Source: Phycisphaerales bacterium
GTDB taxonomy: Bacteria > Planctomycetota > Phycisphaerae > Phycisphaerales > SM1A02
Direction: 5' to 3'
Assembly: GCA_030749435.1 (NCBI GenBank)
Contig: JASMKH010000002.1
Location: 62,001 to 126,000, forward strand
DNA length: 64,000 nucleotides
This document shows, piece after piece, positions 35,316 through 43,614 of this stretch; position 1 is the stretch's first letter; the number at the start of each line of letters is the position of its first letter. The position numbers and the translations under genes are program-made. Below the pieces are notes generated by a model. That model searched no databases and was not told the origin of the DNA. It saw only the letters and a list, made by a program, of their open reading frames with translations.

Positions 35316-37397
35316 TCACGCCACGCCAGCATCGGCAAACAGACTCTGGACCACACCCTCACAGCGGTCCCGCGTTTCGGTGGCGATCGCGTCGACGAAG
35401 GCCTGCAACTGGACGGCACCGAGGTCCCGTTCGATTCCGCGGGCGCGGACGCTGACGGTGCCGGCCTCGGCATCACGCGGCCCGACGATCAGGAGGTAGG
35501 GGATCTTTTCCTCGGCGGCGGTGCGGATTCGCGCCTGCAATCGTTCGTTGCCTTCGTCGAGCGTGACCCGCTGGCCAGCGGCGCGAAGGGCATCATGCAC
35601 TTCCGCGGCGTAGGCACTGGACTTCTCGCTGACCGGAAGCACGCGAACCTGCTCGGGCGCGAGCCACGCTGGAAAGGCGCCGGCAAAGTGTTCGATGAGG
35701 AATCCGACGAACCGCTCCATCGATCCGAAAGGCGCCCGGTGAATCATCACCGGCCGATGAGGTGCATTGTCGGGGCCGATGTAGGAGAGGTCGAATCGCT
35801 CGGGCAGGTTGTAGTCGACCTGGACCGTGCCAAGTTGCCATGATCGGCCGATCGCGTCTTGAACGATGAAGTCGATCTTCGGTCCGTAGAACGCTGCCTC
35901 GCCCTCTTCGGCATGCCATGCGTCGCCGAGCGTCTCGGCCGCGGCGCGGCAGGCCTCTTCGGCTCGATCCCAGAGGTCCGGGCTGCCCACGTACTTGGTT
36001 GCCTCGGGGTCTCTCAGGCCCACACGCACATCGAAGGACTCGATGCCGAGCGTATTGAAGATGATTCGTACCAGTTCCAGACAGCCGGCGATCTCGTCCT
36101 GGAGCTGCGATTCGGTACAGAAGAGGTGCGCGTCATCCTGCGTGAATCCGCGGACTCGGAGCATTCCGCCGAGTTCTCCGGACTGCTCATAGCGGTAGAC
36201 GGTGCCGAACTCCGAGAGTCTGACGGGGAGGTCCCGGTAACTCCGCGGCTCGCCGGCGAAGATCCGAATATGCATCGGGCAGTTCATCGGCTTGAGCAGG
36301 TAGCCCTCGACTTCGCCCTCGTGCAGTCGGTTGGACAGGTCTGCGCACGAACAGCCTTCATCAACCAGTCGGTTCATCGCCTCGGGGTCGACGACCGGTG
36401 GGTATTGGCTGTCCTGGTAATAGGGGTAGTGCCCAGACGTCCGGAACAGATCAAGTTTTCCGATGTGCGGCGTGAAGACCGGCTCGTAGTTCTGCCGCTT
36501 CAACTCGGTGCTGATGAAGTCCTGCAGTTCCTGTCGAATGATGGCTCCCTTGGGAGTCCAGAGCACCAGTCCCTGCCCGACCATGTCGTCGATCCTGAAC
36601 AAGCCGAGCTTTCTGCCGATGGCGCGGTGGTCTCGCTTTCGGGCCTCCTCGAGTCGCTCAAGATGCGCGGCGAGGCGCTTGCGATCAGGAAAGGCGGTTC
36701 CGTAGAGTCTGGTCAGACGATCGGAGTCGGCATCACCGTGCCAGTGGCTGGCCGCGACGGACATGACCTTGAACCCGCCGACGCGACCCGTGGATGGCAC
36801 GTGCGGTCCGCGGCAGAGATCATCCCAGTGTTCGCCCGGGTTGCCTGTGGCGTACCACGACAACGTGTCTGCCCCCGCCTCGAGGGCTCTCCGGGCATTG
36901 TCGATCTTGTACTTGCTGCCTTCACCCTCCAGGCGGGCCATCCCCTCCTCGGCACTCATGGTGCATCGCGAGAAAGGGCGGTCCTCCTTGACGATCGCGT
37001 CCATCTCGACCTCGATTCGCTCGAAGTCGCCCGAACTGATCGTCTGGCCCTCGGGCATCGCGATGTCGTAGTAGAACCCGTCATCGACCGGCGGCCCGTA
37101 GACCAGCTGCGCTTCGGGGAACACCCGCTGAACAGCCTCGGCCATGATGTGCGCGGCGCTGTGGCGGATCAGCCACAAGGCGTCCTCACTGCATGGGTCC
37201 TTGCCGCGGGGGCCGGTGATCAGCGAAATCGTCGCGTCACGGTCGATCACATGGTCCAGTCCCACCAGTTCACCGTCCACCCGTGCTCCAAGTGCCGCCT
37301 TTGCGAGGCCCGGGCCGATGTCTGCAGCAACGCCGCCCGGCGTCGTCGCGTCATCAAAGCTGCGGGTTGATCCATCTGGAAGCGTCAGCGTCGGCAT
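35316..37397 (-). CDS. thrS: Threonyl-tRNA synthetase
   Basis: 693 residues, class II synthetase. Order: TGS domain (1-62, MPTLTLPDGSTRSF), editing domain with HSAAHIMAEAV and the C-R-G-P-H-V box, the catalytic core with zinc ligand Cys in LKPMNCPMHIRIF, motif 2 (FGTVYRYEQSGELGGMLRVRGF) and motif 3 (HRAPFGSMERF), then the anticodon-binding domain. AAGGA sits upstream of the ATG at 37397, eight bases after the nrdR stop. The order thrS then infC is the common bacterial one. Confidence 0.97.
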   Translation of the reverse strand: MPTLTLPDGSTRSFDDATTPGGVAADIGPGLAKAALGARVDGELVGLDHVIDRDATISLITGPRGKDPCSEDALWLIRHSAAHIMAEAVQRVFPEAQLVYGPPVDDGFYYDIAMPEGQTISSGDFERIEVEMDAIVKEDRPFSRCTMSAEEGMARLEGEGSKYKIDNARRALEAGADTLSWYATGNPGEHWDDLCRGPHVPSTGRVGGFKVMSVAASHWHGDADSDRLTRLYGTAFPDRKRLAAHLERLEEARKRDHRAIGRKLGLFRIDDMVGQGLVLWTPKGAIIRQELQDFISTELKRQNYEPVFTPHIGKLDLFRTSGHYPYYQDSQYPPVVDPEAMNRLVDEGCSCADLSNRLHEGEVEGYLLKPMNCPMHIRIFAGEPRSYRDLPVRLSEFGTVYRYEQSGELGGMLRVRGFTQDDAHLFCTESQLQDEIAGCLELVRIIFNTLGIESFDVRVGLRDPEATKYVGSPDLWDRAEEACRAAAETLGDAWHAEEGEAAFYGPKIDFIVQDAIGRSWQLGTVQVDYNLPERFDLSYIGPDNAPHRPVMIHRAPFGSMERFVGFLIEHFAGAFPAWLAPEQVRVLPVSEKSSAYAAEVHDALRAAGQRVTLDEGNERLQARIRTAAEEKIPYLLIVGPRDAEAGTVSVRARGIERDLGAVQLQAFVDAIATETRDRCEGVVQSLFADAGVA

Positions 37398-37405
37398 GGT
37401 GTCGA

Positions 37406-37900
37406 TCAGTCCTTGAAGAGGTCCTGTTGGCCGGGGTCGTCTTTGGGCTGCGACTGCAGGCTTGACACTTCCGAGGCCAACTCATTGAGGCTTTCGAAGC
37501 CCCGGTACTCGCTCGCGTATCGAATATAGGAGATTTCGTCGAGATCCTTGAGTTGCTGAGCGACCCGAAGACCGATCTCCTGACTGGGAACTTCCAGATC
37601 GAAGTCGCGGCGGATGTCACGCTCCACGACTTCGACGACGGTTTCCTTTGCGGATTCGGATACCGGTCGTTTTCCACAGGCCGCAAGGATGCCGCGAAGA
37701 ATGTTGGACCGATCAAACGGCACGCGGGAGCCGTCCTTCTTGACGACGACCAGCCGTCCCGACGACTCGCAGCGTTCGTAGGTCGTGAACCGCCAGCCGC
37801 ACCCCTGGCATTCGCGGCGTCTGCGAACAACATGCCCGCCGTCGGATCCTCGGCTGTCGATGACCTTGTCATCATCCTGATTGCAGCGTGGGCAGATCAT
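37406..37900 (-). CDS. nrdR: Transcriptional repressor NrdR
   Basis: 164 residues. N-terminal zinc ribbon (CPRC at 3-6 and CQGC at about 32-35) followed by an ATP-cone with VVVKKDGSRVPFDRSNI and the E-I-S-Y-I-R-Y-A-S-E-Y-R-G-F segment. Senses ATP/dATP and represses ribonucleotide reductase operons. Family length is about 150-160; here a Gln/Asp-rich tail adds a few residues. No nrd gene is in view. A TACCAT box lies 15 bases before the ATG. Confidence 0.95.
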   Translation of the reverse strand: MICPRCNQDDDKVIDSRGSDGGHVVRRRRECQGCGWRFTTYERCESSGRLVVVKKDGSRVPFDRSNILRGILAACGKRPVSESAKETVVEVVERDIRRDFDLEVPSQEIGLRVAQQLKDLDEISYIRYASEYRGFESLNELASEVSSLQSQPKDDPGQQDLFKD

Positions 37901-37978
37901 CGGTGGAGGCCAGCCATGGTACCCGGGTGGGCAGCACCGATGGGGACGGGTTGGTGGTGAGCGGGGCCCGCGGCCTGG

Positions 37979-38728
37979 TTACCCGACGAGGGCTTCGCGA
38001 GCGTTGTCGCTTGCATAGAGAATGCGCAGGCATCCCTGGCACTGAACGATCTCGTCGGGCCGACCAGTCACTCTGTTGACGATGTCGAAGGGGAGGTGGA
38101 CATTGCACGTGTCACAGGCGTACTCGCGGCGGCGTTTGTCGATGAGTTCGATGCTCGCCATGACCTCGCCGTCAAAGTCCTCCGATAGACCGTCGAAGAG
38201 TTGCTGCGTGTCACTCGGAATGTTCGCGGCCTTGGCGGCCCGCTCTGAATCAAGTTCCGCGAGGGAGTCCTTGATCTCCTCCCGCCTGCCCGTCAGTTCG
38301 GTTTCGGCGGACTCGAGTACCGTTCGTCGTTCAGCGATCTTCTCGTCGAGTTCGGTCAATTCAGCATCGATCTGATCTGCGCCGGTCAGTTCGACAAGCG
38401 TCTGTTCGTCGATTTCAGATCGCTTGTCCTTGAGACTGTTGACCTCGTTGAGCACGGCGTGATACTGCCGCGTGTTCGAGGCTGCATTGAGTTCCTCGCG
38501 AAGTTTCTCGGTTCGCTCATCGATGCCAGCCGCTTCAGTCTCGAGATTGGCGGCGTGTGCCTTGCGTTGTCGCTTTCGCGTCTCCAGTTCGTCCCGCCGC
38601 TCCTGCAGCGTCAGCATCTGGCGAGTTTGAACCGCGAGATAGGTCTCGGCGGAATCAACACGGCTCCGCAGGCTGCGGAGCCGTCTCTCGACGTGAAAGA
38701 GTTCGAGCAGGTCTTCAATGAGCGTCAT
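37979..38728 (-). CDS. Coiled-coil protein with C4 zinc ribbon (zf-RING_7/DUF164 type)
   Basis: 249 residues. Residues 1-185 form a long coiled coil, followed by a C-terminal zinc ribbon CDTC ... CQGC (about 205-232). This is the architecture of the widespread CT398/DUF164 family, whose suggested roles are nucleic-acid binding and an interaction with secretion or flagellar parts. GGAG seven bases before the ATG at 38728, with TACGAT (38755-38760) and TACACT (38763-38768) farther upstream as possible -10 boxes. Confidence 0.88.
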   Translation of the reverse strand: MTLIEDLLELFHVERRLRSLRSRVDSAETYLAVQTRQMLTLQERRDELETRKRQRKAHAANLETEAAGIDERTEKLREELNAASNTRQYHAVLNEVNSLKDKRSEIDEQTLVELTGADQIDAELTELDEKIAERRTVLESAETELTGRREEIKDSLAELDSERAAKAANIPSDTQQLFDGLSEDFDGEVMASIELIDKRRREYACDTCNVHLPFDIVNRVTGRPDEIVQCQGCLRILYASDNAREALVG

Positions 38729-38785
38729 GGGGTACTCCGGCAGGCGAGGAAACGATCGTAAAGTGTAACAGGATGCCTCGCGGAT

Positions 38786-39631
38786 TCACATGATTGCGTG
38801 CAAGATCACCCACGCAACCGGTGCGGCCAGGAGCGGTGAGTCCAGCACATCCATGATGCCGCCCATGCCCGGTAGGATTGCGGCGCTGTCCTTGACGCCG
38901 GCATCGCGCTTGACGAGGCTCATGCAGAGATCGCCTGCCTGTCCTGCCACCGCCAACGATCCGCCGAGAAGAACCGCCCACGGCATGGAAACCACCAAGT
39001 GCCCGGTTTCCCGCAATGCCCACGAGGCCAGCATGGACACGAGGATTGCCGTCACGATACCGCCAGCAAGTCCTTCAACGGTCTTCCCTGGACTGAGCCA
39101 CGGAATGAGTTTGTGTCGTCCGATGAGCGACCCCGTGAAATAGGCGCCAATGTCGCAGGACTTGGTGATCAGGACGACGGCAGCGATCCACCACGCCGAG
39201 ACGTCCTGGCGGAGCAGCAGGTAGAACGACAAAAGGCCCCCGAGGTACAGCACCATCGTGGTTGTGGCGGCGGCCTCCGCGGGGACGCCCTCGGTCTGCC
39301 GGCCCCGCGCGGAGGTGCAGATTGAGGCGAACCATGTGGCGGCAAGCGCGACGAGCGTCCATGCCGGTCCTCCGAGCCACGTGGCGAGAAGCGTGGCCTG
39401 CGCGCCGAGAATGACGAGCACGGGCGATGTACGTCTGCCGGCGTGCCGGGCGATCGCCGCCAGTTCAGCGCCGGCAAACCCCACCACGAACAGGCACAGC
39501 GCCAGAAGCCCGACGCCTCTGGGCCATGCATCTGCGTCCATCGATGTGGGGTCAAGCAACTGGTCGAGCCACACCACCGCCACGAGCGCGGCGATGAGGA
39601 GTGGGCCGGTCACCAGGCGAGCCTTCAACAT
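38786..39631 (-). CDS. cdsA: Phosphatidate cytidylyltransferase
   Basis: 281 residues, about eight membrane helices. Makes CDP-diacylglycerol from phosphatidate and CTP, the branch point of phospholipid synthesis. The C-terminal signature is present in a divergent form: SLVKRDAGVKDSAAILPGMG then GGIMDVLDS, where the classic motif has K-R ... K-D ... H-G-G ... D-R. The helix KSCDIGAYFTG is also typical. ATG at 39631 overlaps the rhodanese stop by seven bases. Confidence 0.9.
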   Translation of the reverse strand: MLKARLVTGPLLIAALVAVVWLDQLLDPTSMDADAWPRGVGLLALCLFVVGFAGAELAAIARHAGRRTSPVLVILGAQATLLATWLGGPAWTLVALAATWFASICTSARGRQTEGVPAEAAATTTMVLYLGGLLSFYLLLRQDVSAWWIAAVVLITKSCDIGAYFTGSLIGRHKLIPWLSPGKTVEGLAGGIVTAILVSMLASWALRETGHLVVSMPWAVLLGGSLAVAGQAGDLCMSLVKRDAGVKDSAAILPGMGGIMDVLDSPLLAAPVAWVILHAIM

Positions 39632-40005
39632 GCGCAGGCCTCGGGGTCGTGCTGCTCCCACGACTCGATGCCGCCCGCGACCGAGCGTACGCAGGCGAAG
39701 CCGCGCTCGGAGAGGTAGCGAGCCACGATGCGTGAGCGGCGGCCCGTACGGCAGTAAATGAGAACGAGCCGCCGCCTCCAGTGATCCAATTCGGATGCGC
39801 GAATGCTCATCTCCTGAAGCGGTATCAGCATGGCGTCGTGGACGTGACGCTCGCGGTACTCAAGTTCGGTGCGGCAGTCCAGAATCAGCAGATCCTCAAA
39901 CTGCGCTCGCAGTCCCGCGACGTCCGCCGGAGTCACCTCCCACGTGTCCTGATGGTCCGCGTGGGCTGGCGAATGGCACGTCATGGGCGGTGATACTACC
40001 GTCAC
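39625..40005 (-). CDS. Rhodanese-domain protein
   Basis: 126 residues. Single rhodanese domain with the active-site loop CRTGRRS and the LILDCRTELEYRERHV segment of the family. The catalytic Cys would carry a persulphide in sulphur transfer. GTG at 40005 overlaps the recX stop as GTGA, the junction used throughout this window; ATG at 39984 is the alternative start and loses seven residues. Confidence 0.88.
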   Translation of the reverse strand: MTVVSPPMTCHSPAHADHQDTWEVTPADVAGLRAQFEDLLILDCRTELEYRERHVHDAMLIPLQEMSIRASELDHWRRRLVLIYCRTGRRSRIVARYLSERGFACVRSVAGGIESWEQHDPEACAC

Positions 40006-40658
40006 TTCGGCGGTTGATCGTGTTCAGCCAACCATGCTTCGACCGCATCAGAAACATCCTCGTCGGCGAATCCCCGCCTGGCGAGGCGGCCAGCCAACCT
40101 CCGGGCTGCGGTGTCGCGCGGCAGGGACTGCAGATCCCGGGCGCACCGCTGTGTGGCCTCCTGAACGTCCCGGTGCGCATCGCGGGTGGCGAGGACTTCT
40201 TCGAGGGCGTGTTCCGTGACGGTCGCTTCAAACCCACGTTTCCGGAGCACTGCGGTCAGTCGCCGCCGGCCCACGGGTCCGCTTCGAAGCGCATCAGCCG
40301 CCGTGCGGCGAGCCGTGTCAAGGTCGTCCAGAATGCCCTCCTCCGCAAGTGCCCCAAGTACGGTGCCAACATCGTCGGGGTCTCCGCCGCCTCTGACGAG
40401 CCGTTCGGCGAGCCTTGCGGAACTGGCCGGAGCGCGGGAGAGCGACCGAATTGCCTTGAGTCGGAGCTCGGTCAGCCGATGGGCCTCGTCGAGGAGGAAG
40501 CGGGTGGCATCATCGACGACGTCCCCGACGCGTATCGATGTCGTCTCGATGAGCTGCCGCTGCACCCGTCCCAGCAGTCGCGTTCCTGCCATGACCAGTC
40601 GCAGGCCCGGTTCGCTCGGATCGACGTCGATGGCGGTGATGACAACTGTGTCAGCCAC
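40002..40658 (-). CDS. recX: RecX-family regulatory protein
   Basis: 218 residues, helical three-repeat architecture. Phrases typical of RecX include SSARLAERLVRGG, G-I-L-D-D-L-D-T-A-R-R and RRLAGRLARRGF. RecX binds RecA filaments and inhibits recombination. It begins with GTG at 40658, overlapping the TPR gene stop by eight bases. recA itself is not in the window. The N-terminal 60 residues are beta-rich, as in longer family members. Confidence 0.85.
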   Translation of the reverse strand: MADTVVITAIDVDPSEPGLRLVMAGTRLLGRVQRQLIETTSIRVGDVVDDATRFLLDEAHRLTELRLKAIRSLSRAPASSARLAERLVRGGGDPDDVGTVLGALAEEGILDDLDTARRTAADALRSGPVGRRRLTAVLRKRGFEATVTEHALEEVLATRDAHRDVQEATQRCARDLQSLPRDTAARRLAGRLARRGFADEDVSDAVEAWLAEHDQPPK

Positions 40659-40974
40659 GGCGATGCAGCAATTCCCGAAGGTCCGCCAGTTCGTCCGCGG
40701 CCTTGCGTTCGCCCAGCGATTCGGCAGTCTCGATTCCGGAATCGATCGCGGCGGCGGCCTCCTCGATCAGTCCCATGGACATGAGACTTCTCGCCCGATG
40801 GAAGTGGGCATAGGGCTGGTCCGGATCCGTCGCCAGCGACTGATCCAGATGCGCTGCCGCCGCCTCGTGTTCGCCGCGTCCGGCATACTCCATTCCAATG
40901 GCATAGTGGCAGAAGGCATCGGTCGGATCGCCCGCCAGCATCCGCTGCAGTTGTTCCAGCCGGTCGGTCGTCAT
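40651..40974 (-). CDS. Small TPR protein
   Basis: 107 residues, two to three tetratricopeptide repeats (DAFCHYAIGMEYAGRGEHEA; QPYAHFHRARSLMSMGLIEE). Cytoplasmic, no signal. AGGAGG lies 11 bases before the ATG at 40974. First gene of an overlapping run TPR-recX-rhodanese-cdsA. Probably a protein-interaction module; partner unknown. Confidence 0.8.
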   Translation of the reverse strand: MTTDRLEQLQRMLAGDPTDAFCHYAIGMEYAGRGEHEAAAAHLDQSLATDPDQPYAHFHRARSLMSMGLIEEAAAAIDSGIETAESLGERKAADELADLRELLHRRG

Positions 40975-41001
40975 GGCACCGGGTTCCTCCTGAGTCCGAA
41001 G

Positions 41002-41007
41002 TATGCT
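41002..41007 (+). promoter_or_regulatory. Leaderless-type -10 box TATGCT of the propeller lipoprotein gene
   Basis: TATGCT, then exactly six bases, then ATG at 41014. No Shine-Dalgarno sequence. Confidence 0.55.
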
Positions 41008-41013
41008 GCGCCG

Positions 41014-42501
41014 ATGCGGAATCGCCTGACCATCCTACTCATGGCCGTTGTGTTCGTGGGAACTGGCTGCAACCGGACATGGAAACCATCCGTTTCAAGC
41101 AGGCCGGCCACCGAGGCGATCGTCGTGGAGCACCAGACTGAGGGAACGCACCGGACGTTGCGGGTCGACGGGCCGGTGTGGTACCAGTTGACCGGTTCCG
41201 ATCTGGTGGTGCTGGACGACCTGGGGCGGCAGATCTCGTGGCTCGAACTCGCTCGCCCGGGCACGGCCGCCGCGGGAAACGACATGGAGATCGCCGGCGA
41301 TTCCATGGCGGTGCTTCTGGGTGAAGAGGAGGTCATTGTGCTTGACCTCGCGGACCCGTGGCGACCGGACGTGCTCGAACGCGTCGATGCGCGAACGATC
41401 GGCGTCTGGCCCGAGTCGCTCGCCGTATTGGACGACACCTTTGTCGCGATGGGACAGGGAACCGCCCGCACGCTTGATGGTGATGTCGTAGCGCGATCGG
41501 AAGGGGGCGTGATCACATCTGTGGTGGACCACGATGGGCGACTGTTGTACGTCAGTGATCGCAGGATTCACCGGCGGGCCGGGAACGCCTATCTGGGGAC
41601 GGCTTCGCTTCTGAAGCCCGCGACTGCGCATCGGTATCTGCCCACGGGCGCCCTGCTGTTTGCGCGGCATGAGCGTACCGGTTCCCTGGTTGGCTTCCTG
41701 GGACCAGACTGCCGGGAGATCGATGCCGAAGTCTGGACCGCCGGTGTGCCGGGCCGCGTTCATACGCTTGAGCAACGTGAAGGCAGGGTGTTGGCGGCGT
41801 CCGACGAAGGAGTCTTCGTCTTCGGTATGACGCCCGATGGCCTGGCGCGGATGTGGTCCTGGCCCAGACCGGGCATGGAGGCTGCGGACTGGATCGATGA
41901 GGATCGGCTGGCGGTAGCCGGGTCGTTCGGCCGCGGTGTCGTTCAGATCGGTGCTGCTGATCCCGTCGCGACTGCGGCCGGGTGGACTCCGGTTCCGGCC
42001 GGTCTGGTGCGGGCAATGTCCGACGGGGATGCGATCATTGCCGAATCGGGCGACGGATTCTGGTCCTATCGGGTGGGGCGGGATCCGGAACGGATACCAC
42101 CTCCAGAGACGCCGATCGAACCACCTCGGACCGACGCGGCGGTGCTGGGATGGTCGATCGACATCGATGAGGACGGCACGGCCATCCTCTCGTCACCCTC
42201 CGGCCAGCAGCACCTGCAGCCGCCTGGCGATGGCCGCTTCCGTTGCGTTGCCGCGACCGACGAGGCCTTCTGGTTGGGCCACGACCATGGCATTCTGGTG
42301 GTCATGTTCGGCAGCGGGGACGAGGACGCTGACCGGGTTGATGTCCGACGCCTCGGTGTGCTGATCGATGGACCGGTCATCTGCATCGAGCCCCTGATGC
42401 TCGGGGGAGGCGTTGCCTATGCCGCCACGCATGCAGGCTTCGGCGTCGTTCGAGAGGTGTATCAGGCCTCATCGCAGGCGCAGCGACCGGGCACCCGGTA
42501 G
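41014..42501 (+). CDS. Lipoprotein, probable beta-propeller of LVIVD character
   Basis: 495 residues. Signal with lipobox VGTGC (Cys19). The mature part is made of repeated four-strand units (LVVLDDLGRQISWLELARPG; EVIVLDLADPWRPDVLERVD; GVFVFGMTPDGLARMW), suggesting a surface or periplasmic beta-propeller. No catalytic residues recognised. Its 3' end overlaps the converging nth gene by 40 bases. The open frame continues upstream to 40186, but that is a shadow of recX and the TPR gene. Confidence 0.75.
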   Translation: MRNRLTILLMAVVFVGTGCNRTWKPSVSSRPATEAIVVEHQTEGTHRTLRVDGPVWYQLTGSDLVVLDDLGRQISWLELARPGTAAAGNDMEIAGDSMAVLLGEEEVIVLDLADPWRPDVLERVDARTIGVWPESLAVLDDTFVAMGQGTARTLDGDVVARSEGGVITSVVDHDGRLLYVSDRRIHRRAGNAYLGTASLLKPATAHRYLPTGALLFARHERTGSLVGFLGPDCREIDAEVWTAGVPGRVHTLEQREGRVLAASDEGVFVFGMTPDGLARMWSWPRPGMEAADWIDEDRLAVAGSFGRGVVQIGAADPVATAAGWTPVPAGLVRAMSDGDAIIAESGDGFWSYRVGRDPERIPPPETPIEPPRTDAAVLGWSIDIDEDGTAILSSPSGQQHLQPPGDGRFRCVAATDEAFWLGHDHGILVVMFGSGDEDADRVDVRRLGVLIDGPVICIEPLMLGGGVAYAATHAGFGVVREVYQASSQAQRPGTR

Positions 42502-43136
42502 CGGCGACAGACTGCGTGGGTACCGCAGGTGCAGTTCCGCGCCTTGCACGCGTACCGCCCGTGGAAAATGAGCAGGTGACTGAGCATCGTCCATCTGGAC
42601 CTCGGAAACCGGGCCATGAGGTCCTTCTCGATCCGGTCGGCCCTGCCCTCGTGGTCGGTGAGTCCGAATCGCCATGAGAGTCGCATGACGTGCGTGTCGA
42701 CGACGACCCCCTCGTTGATGCCAAACGCGTTGCCAAGAACGACGTTGGCGGTCTTGCGGGCCACGCCCCTCAGGGTGAGGAGATCCTCCATCGTCGGTGG
42801 GACCTCGCCGCCGTAGACCTCGACGACCCGCTGCATGGACTCGACGACGCTCCTGGCCTTGTTTCGGAAGAGACCGATCGTGGCGATGAGCGGTTCGACA
42901 TCGGCCGGGCTCGCGGCAGCGAAAGCTTCGGCCGTCGGAAATGCCTCGAACAACGTGGTTGACGCTGCATTGACCGCCTTGTCGGTGCTCTGGGCCGAGA
43001 GGATCGTCGCAACAAGCAACTCGTGCGGTTTCGTCCAGACCAGTTCACACGCGGCGTCCGGCCACGCTTTCTCAAGCGCCCGGTACAACCGCATGGCGCG
43101 CGCCCGCTGGGCGGCGGTGGCTGAGCCCCCGGCCAT
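42462..43136 (-). CDS. nth: Endonuclease III with atypical iron-sulphur loop
   Basis: 224 residues. DNA glycosylase/AP lyase for oxidised pyrimidines. The catalytic Lys and Asp regions are both present: LRGVARKTANVVLGNAF (helix-hairpin-helix) and VVVDTHVMRLSWRFG. The C-terminal cluster loop differs from the usual C-x6-C-x2-C-x5-C: here the cysteines are spaced C-x4-C-x-C-x5-C, then two more (C-x8-C-x-C). The start at 43136 overlaps the moaE stop (TGATG). The converging lipoprotein gene overlaps its 3' end, including that Cys-rich tail. Confidence 0.92.
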   Translation of the reverse strand: MAGGSATAAQRARAMRLYRALEKAWPDAACELVWTKPHELLVATILSAQSTDKAVNAASTTLFEAFPTAEAFAAASPADVEPLIATIGLFRNKARSVVESMQRVVEVYGGEVPPTMEDLLTLRGVARKTANVVLGNAFGINEGVVVDTHVMRLSWRFGLTDHEGRADRIEKDLMARFPRSRWTMLSHLLIFHGRYACKARNCTCGTHAVCRRYRVPGRCACDEA

Positions 43137-43579
43137 CAGGAGCCAGTGTCCACGGGCGTTCCGTCCACCCAGGTCGTTCCGTCCTGCCAGACTTCACGCT
43201 TCCAGATCGGCACCCGGATCTTCAGCGTGTCGATGAGCCAGCGGCATGCCTCGAAGCCTTCGCCGCGATGCCCTGCCAGCACTTCGATCGCGACGCTCGC
43301 CTCGCCGGGTGCAATCCGCCCGGAGGCATGCTGGATTCTGACGGCGAGCAGGGGCCACCGGCCTGCCGCTTCCCGGGCGAGATCGGCAAGCTGCTGCTCG
43401 GCCATGTCGGCGTGTACCTCGTAGTCGAGGCAGACGAGGCTGCCATGTCGCGGATGCGTCTCTGCCCGCGTGCGGCCGAGAAAGCACACGTCTGCGCCCC
43501 CACTCGGATGGAGGTCGAAGCCGCGGCCCCGAACAGGTCCGTCATGAAGGGTTGTCTCGATCAGCGGTGCGGTAGCCAT
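43136..43579 (-). CDS. moaE: Molybdopterin synthase catalytic subunit MoaE
   Basis: 147 residues. Inserts sulphur from MoaD thiocarboxylate into precursor Z to make molybdopterin. Family features: FLGRTRAETH near the N-terminus, HASGRIAPGEASVAIEV, HRGEGFEACRWLID, and the active-site Lys region LKIRVPIWKRE. No moaD or other moa gene is adjacent. Transcribed from a leaderless-type box (TACCGT six bases before the ATG). Confidence 0.94.
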   Translation of the reverse strand: MATAPLIETTLHDGPVRGRGFDLHPSGGADVCFLGRTRAETHPRHGSLVCLDYEVHADMAEQQLADLAREAAGRWPLLAVRIQHASGRIAPGEASVAIEVLAGHRGEGFEACRWLIDTLKIRVPIWKREVWQDGTTWVDGTPVDTGS

Positions 43580-43585
43580 GGCAAC

Positions 43586-43591
43586 ACGGTA
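43586..43591 (-). promoter_or_regulatory. Leaderless-type -10 box TACCGT of moaE
   Basis: TACCGT, six bases, then ATG at 43579. Only nine bases separate it from the divergent TACAGT box of the next gene. Confidence 0.55.
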
Positions 43592-43600
43592 CCGCGTCGA

Positions 43601-43606
43601 TACAGT
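43601..43606 (+). promoter_or_regulatory. Leaderless-type -10 box TACAGT of the TIM-barrel gene
   Basis: TACAGT, eight bases, then ATG at 43615, inside a 35-base divergent gap. Confidence 0.45.
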
Positions 43607-43614
43607 GGGCGGGA

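Noticed and set aside
35859-37370. 503-codon open frame on the plus strand opposite thrS
   Set aside because: It lies wholly within the reverse strand of thrS, whose sequence is unmistakable, and results from GC-rich codon structure. No homology, ribosome site or promoter.
40186-41013. Upstream extension of the propeller lipoprotein frame
   Set aside because: It runs opposite recX and the TPR gene; the true start at 41014 has a lipoprotein signal and a -10 box six bases before it.
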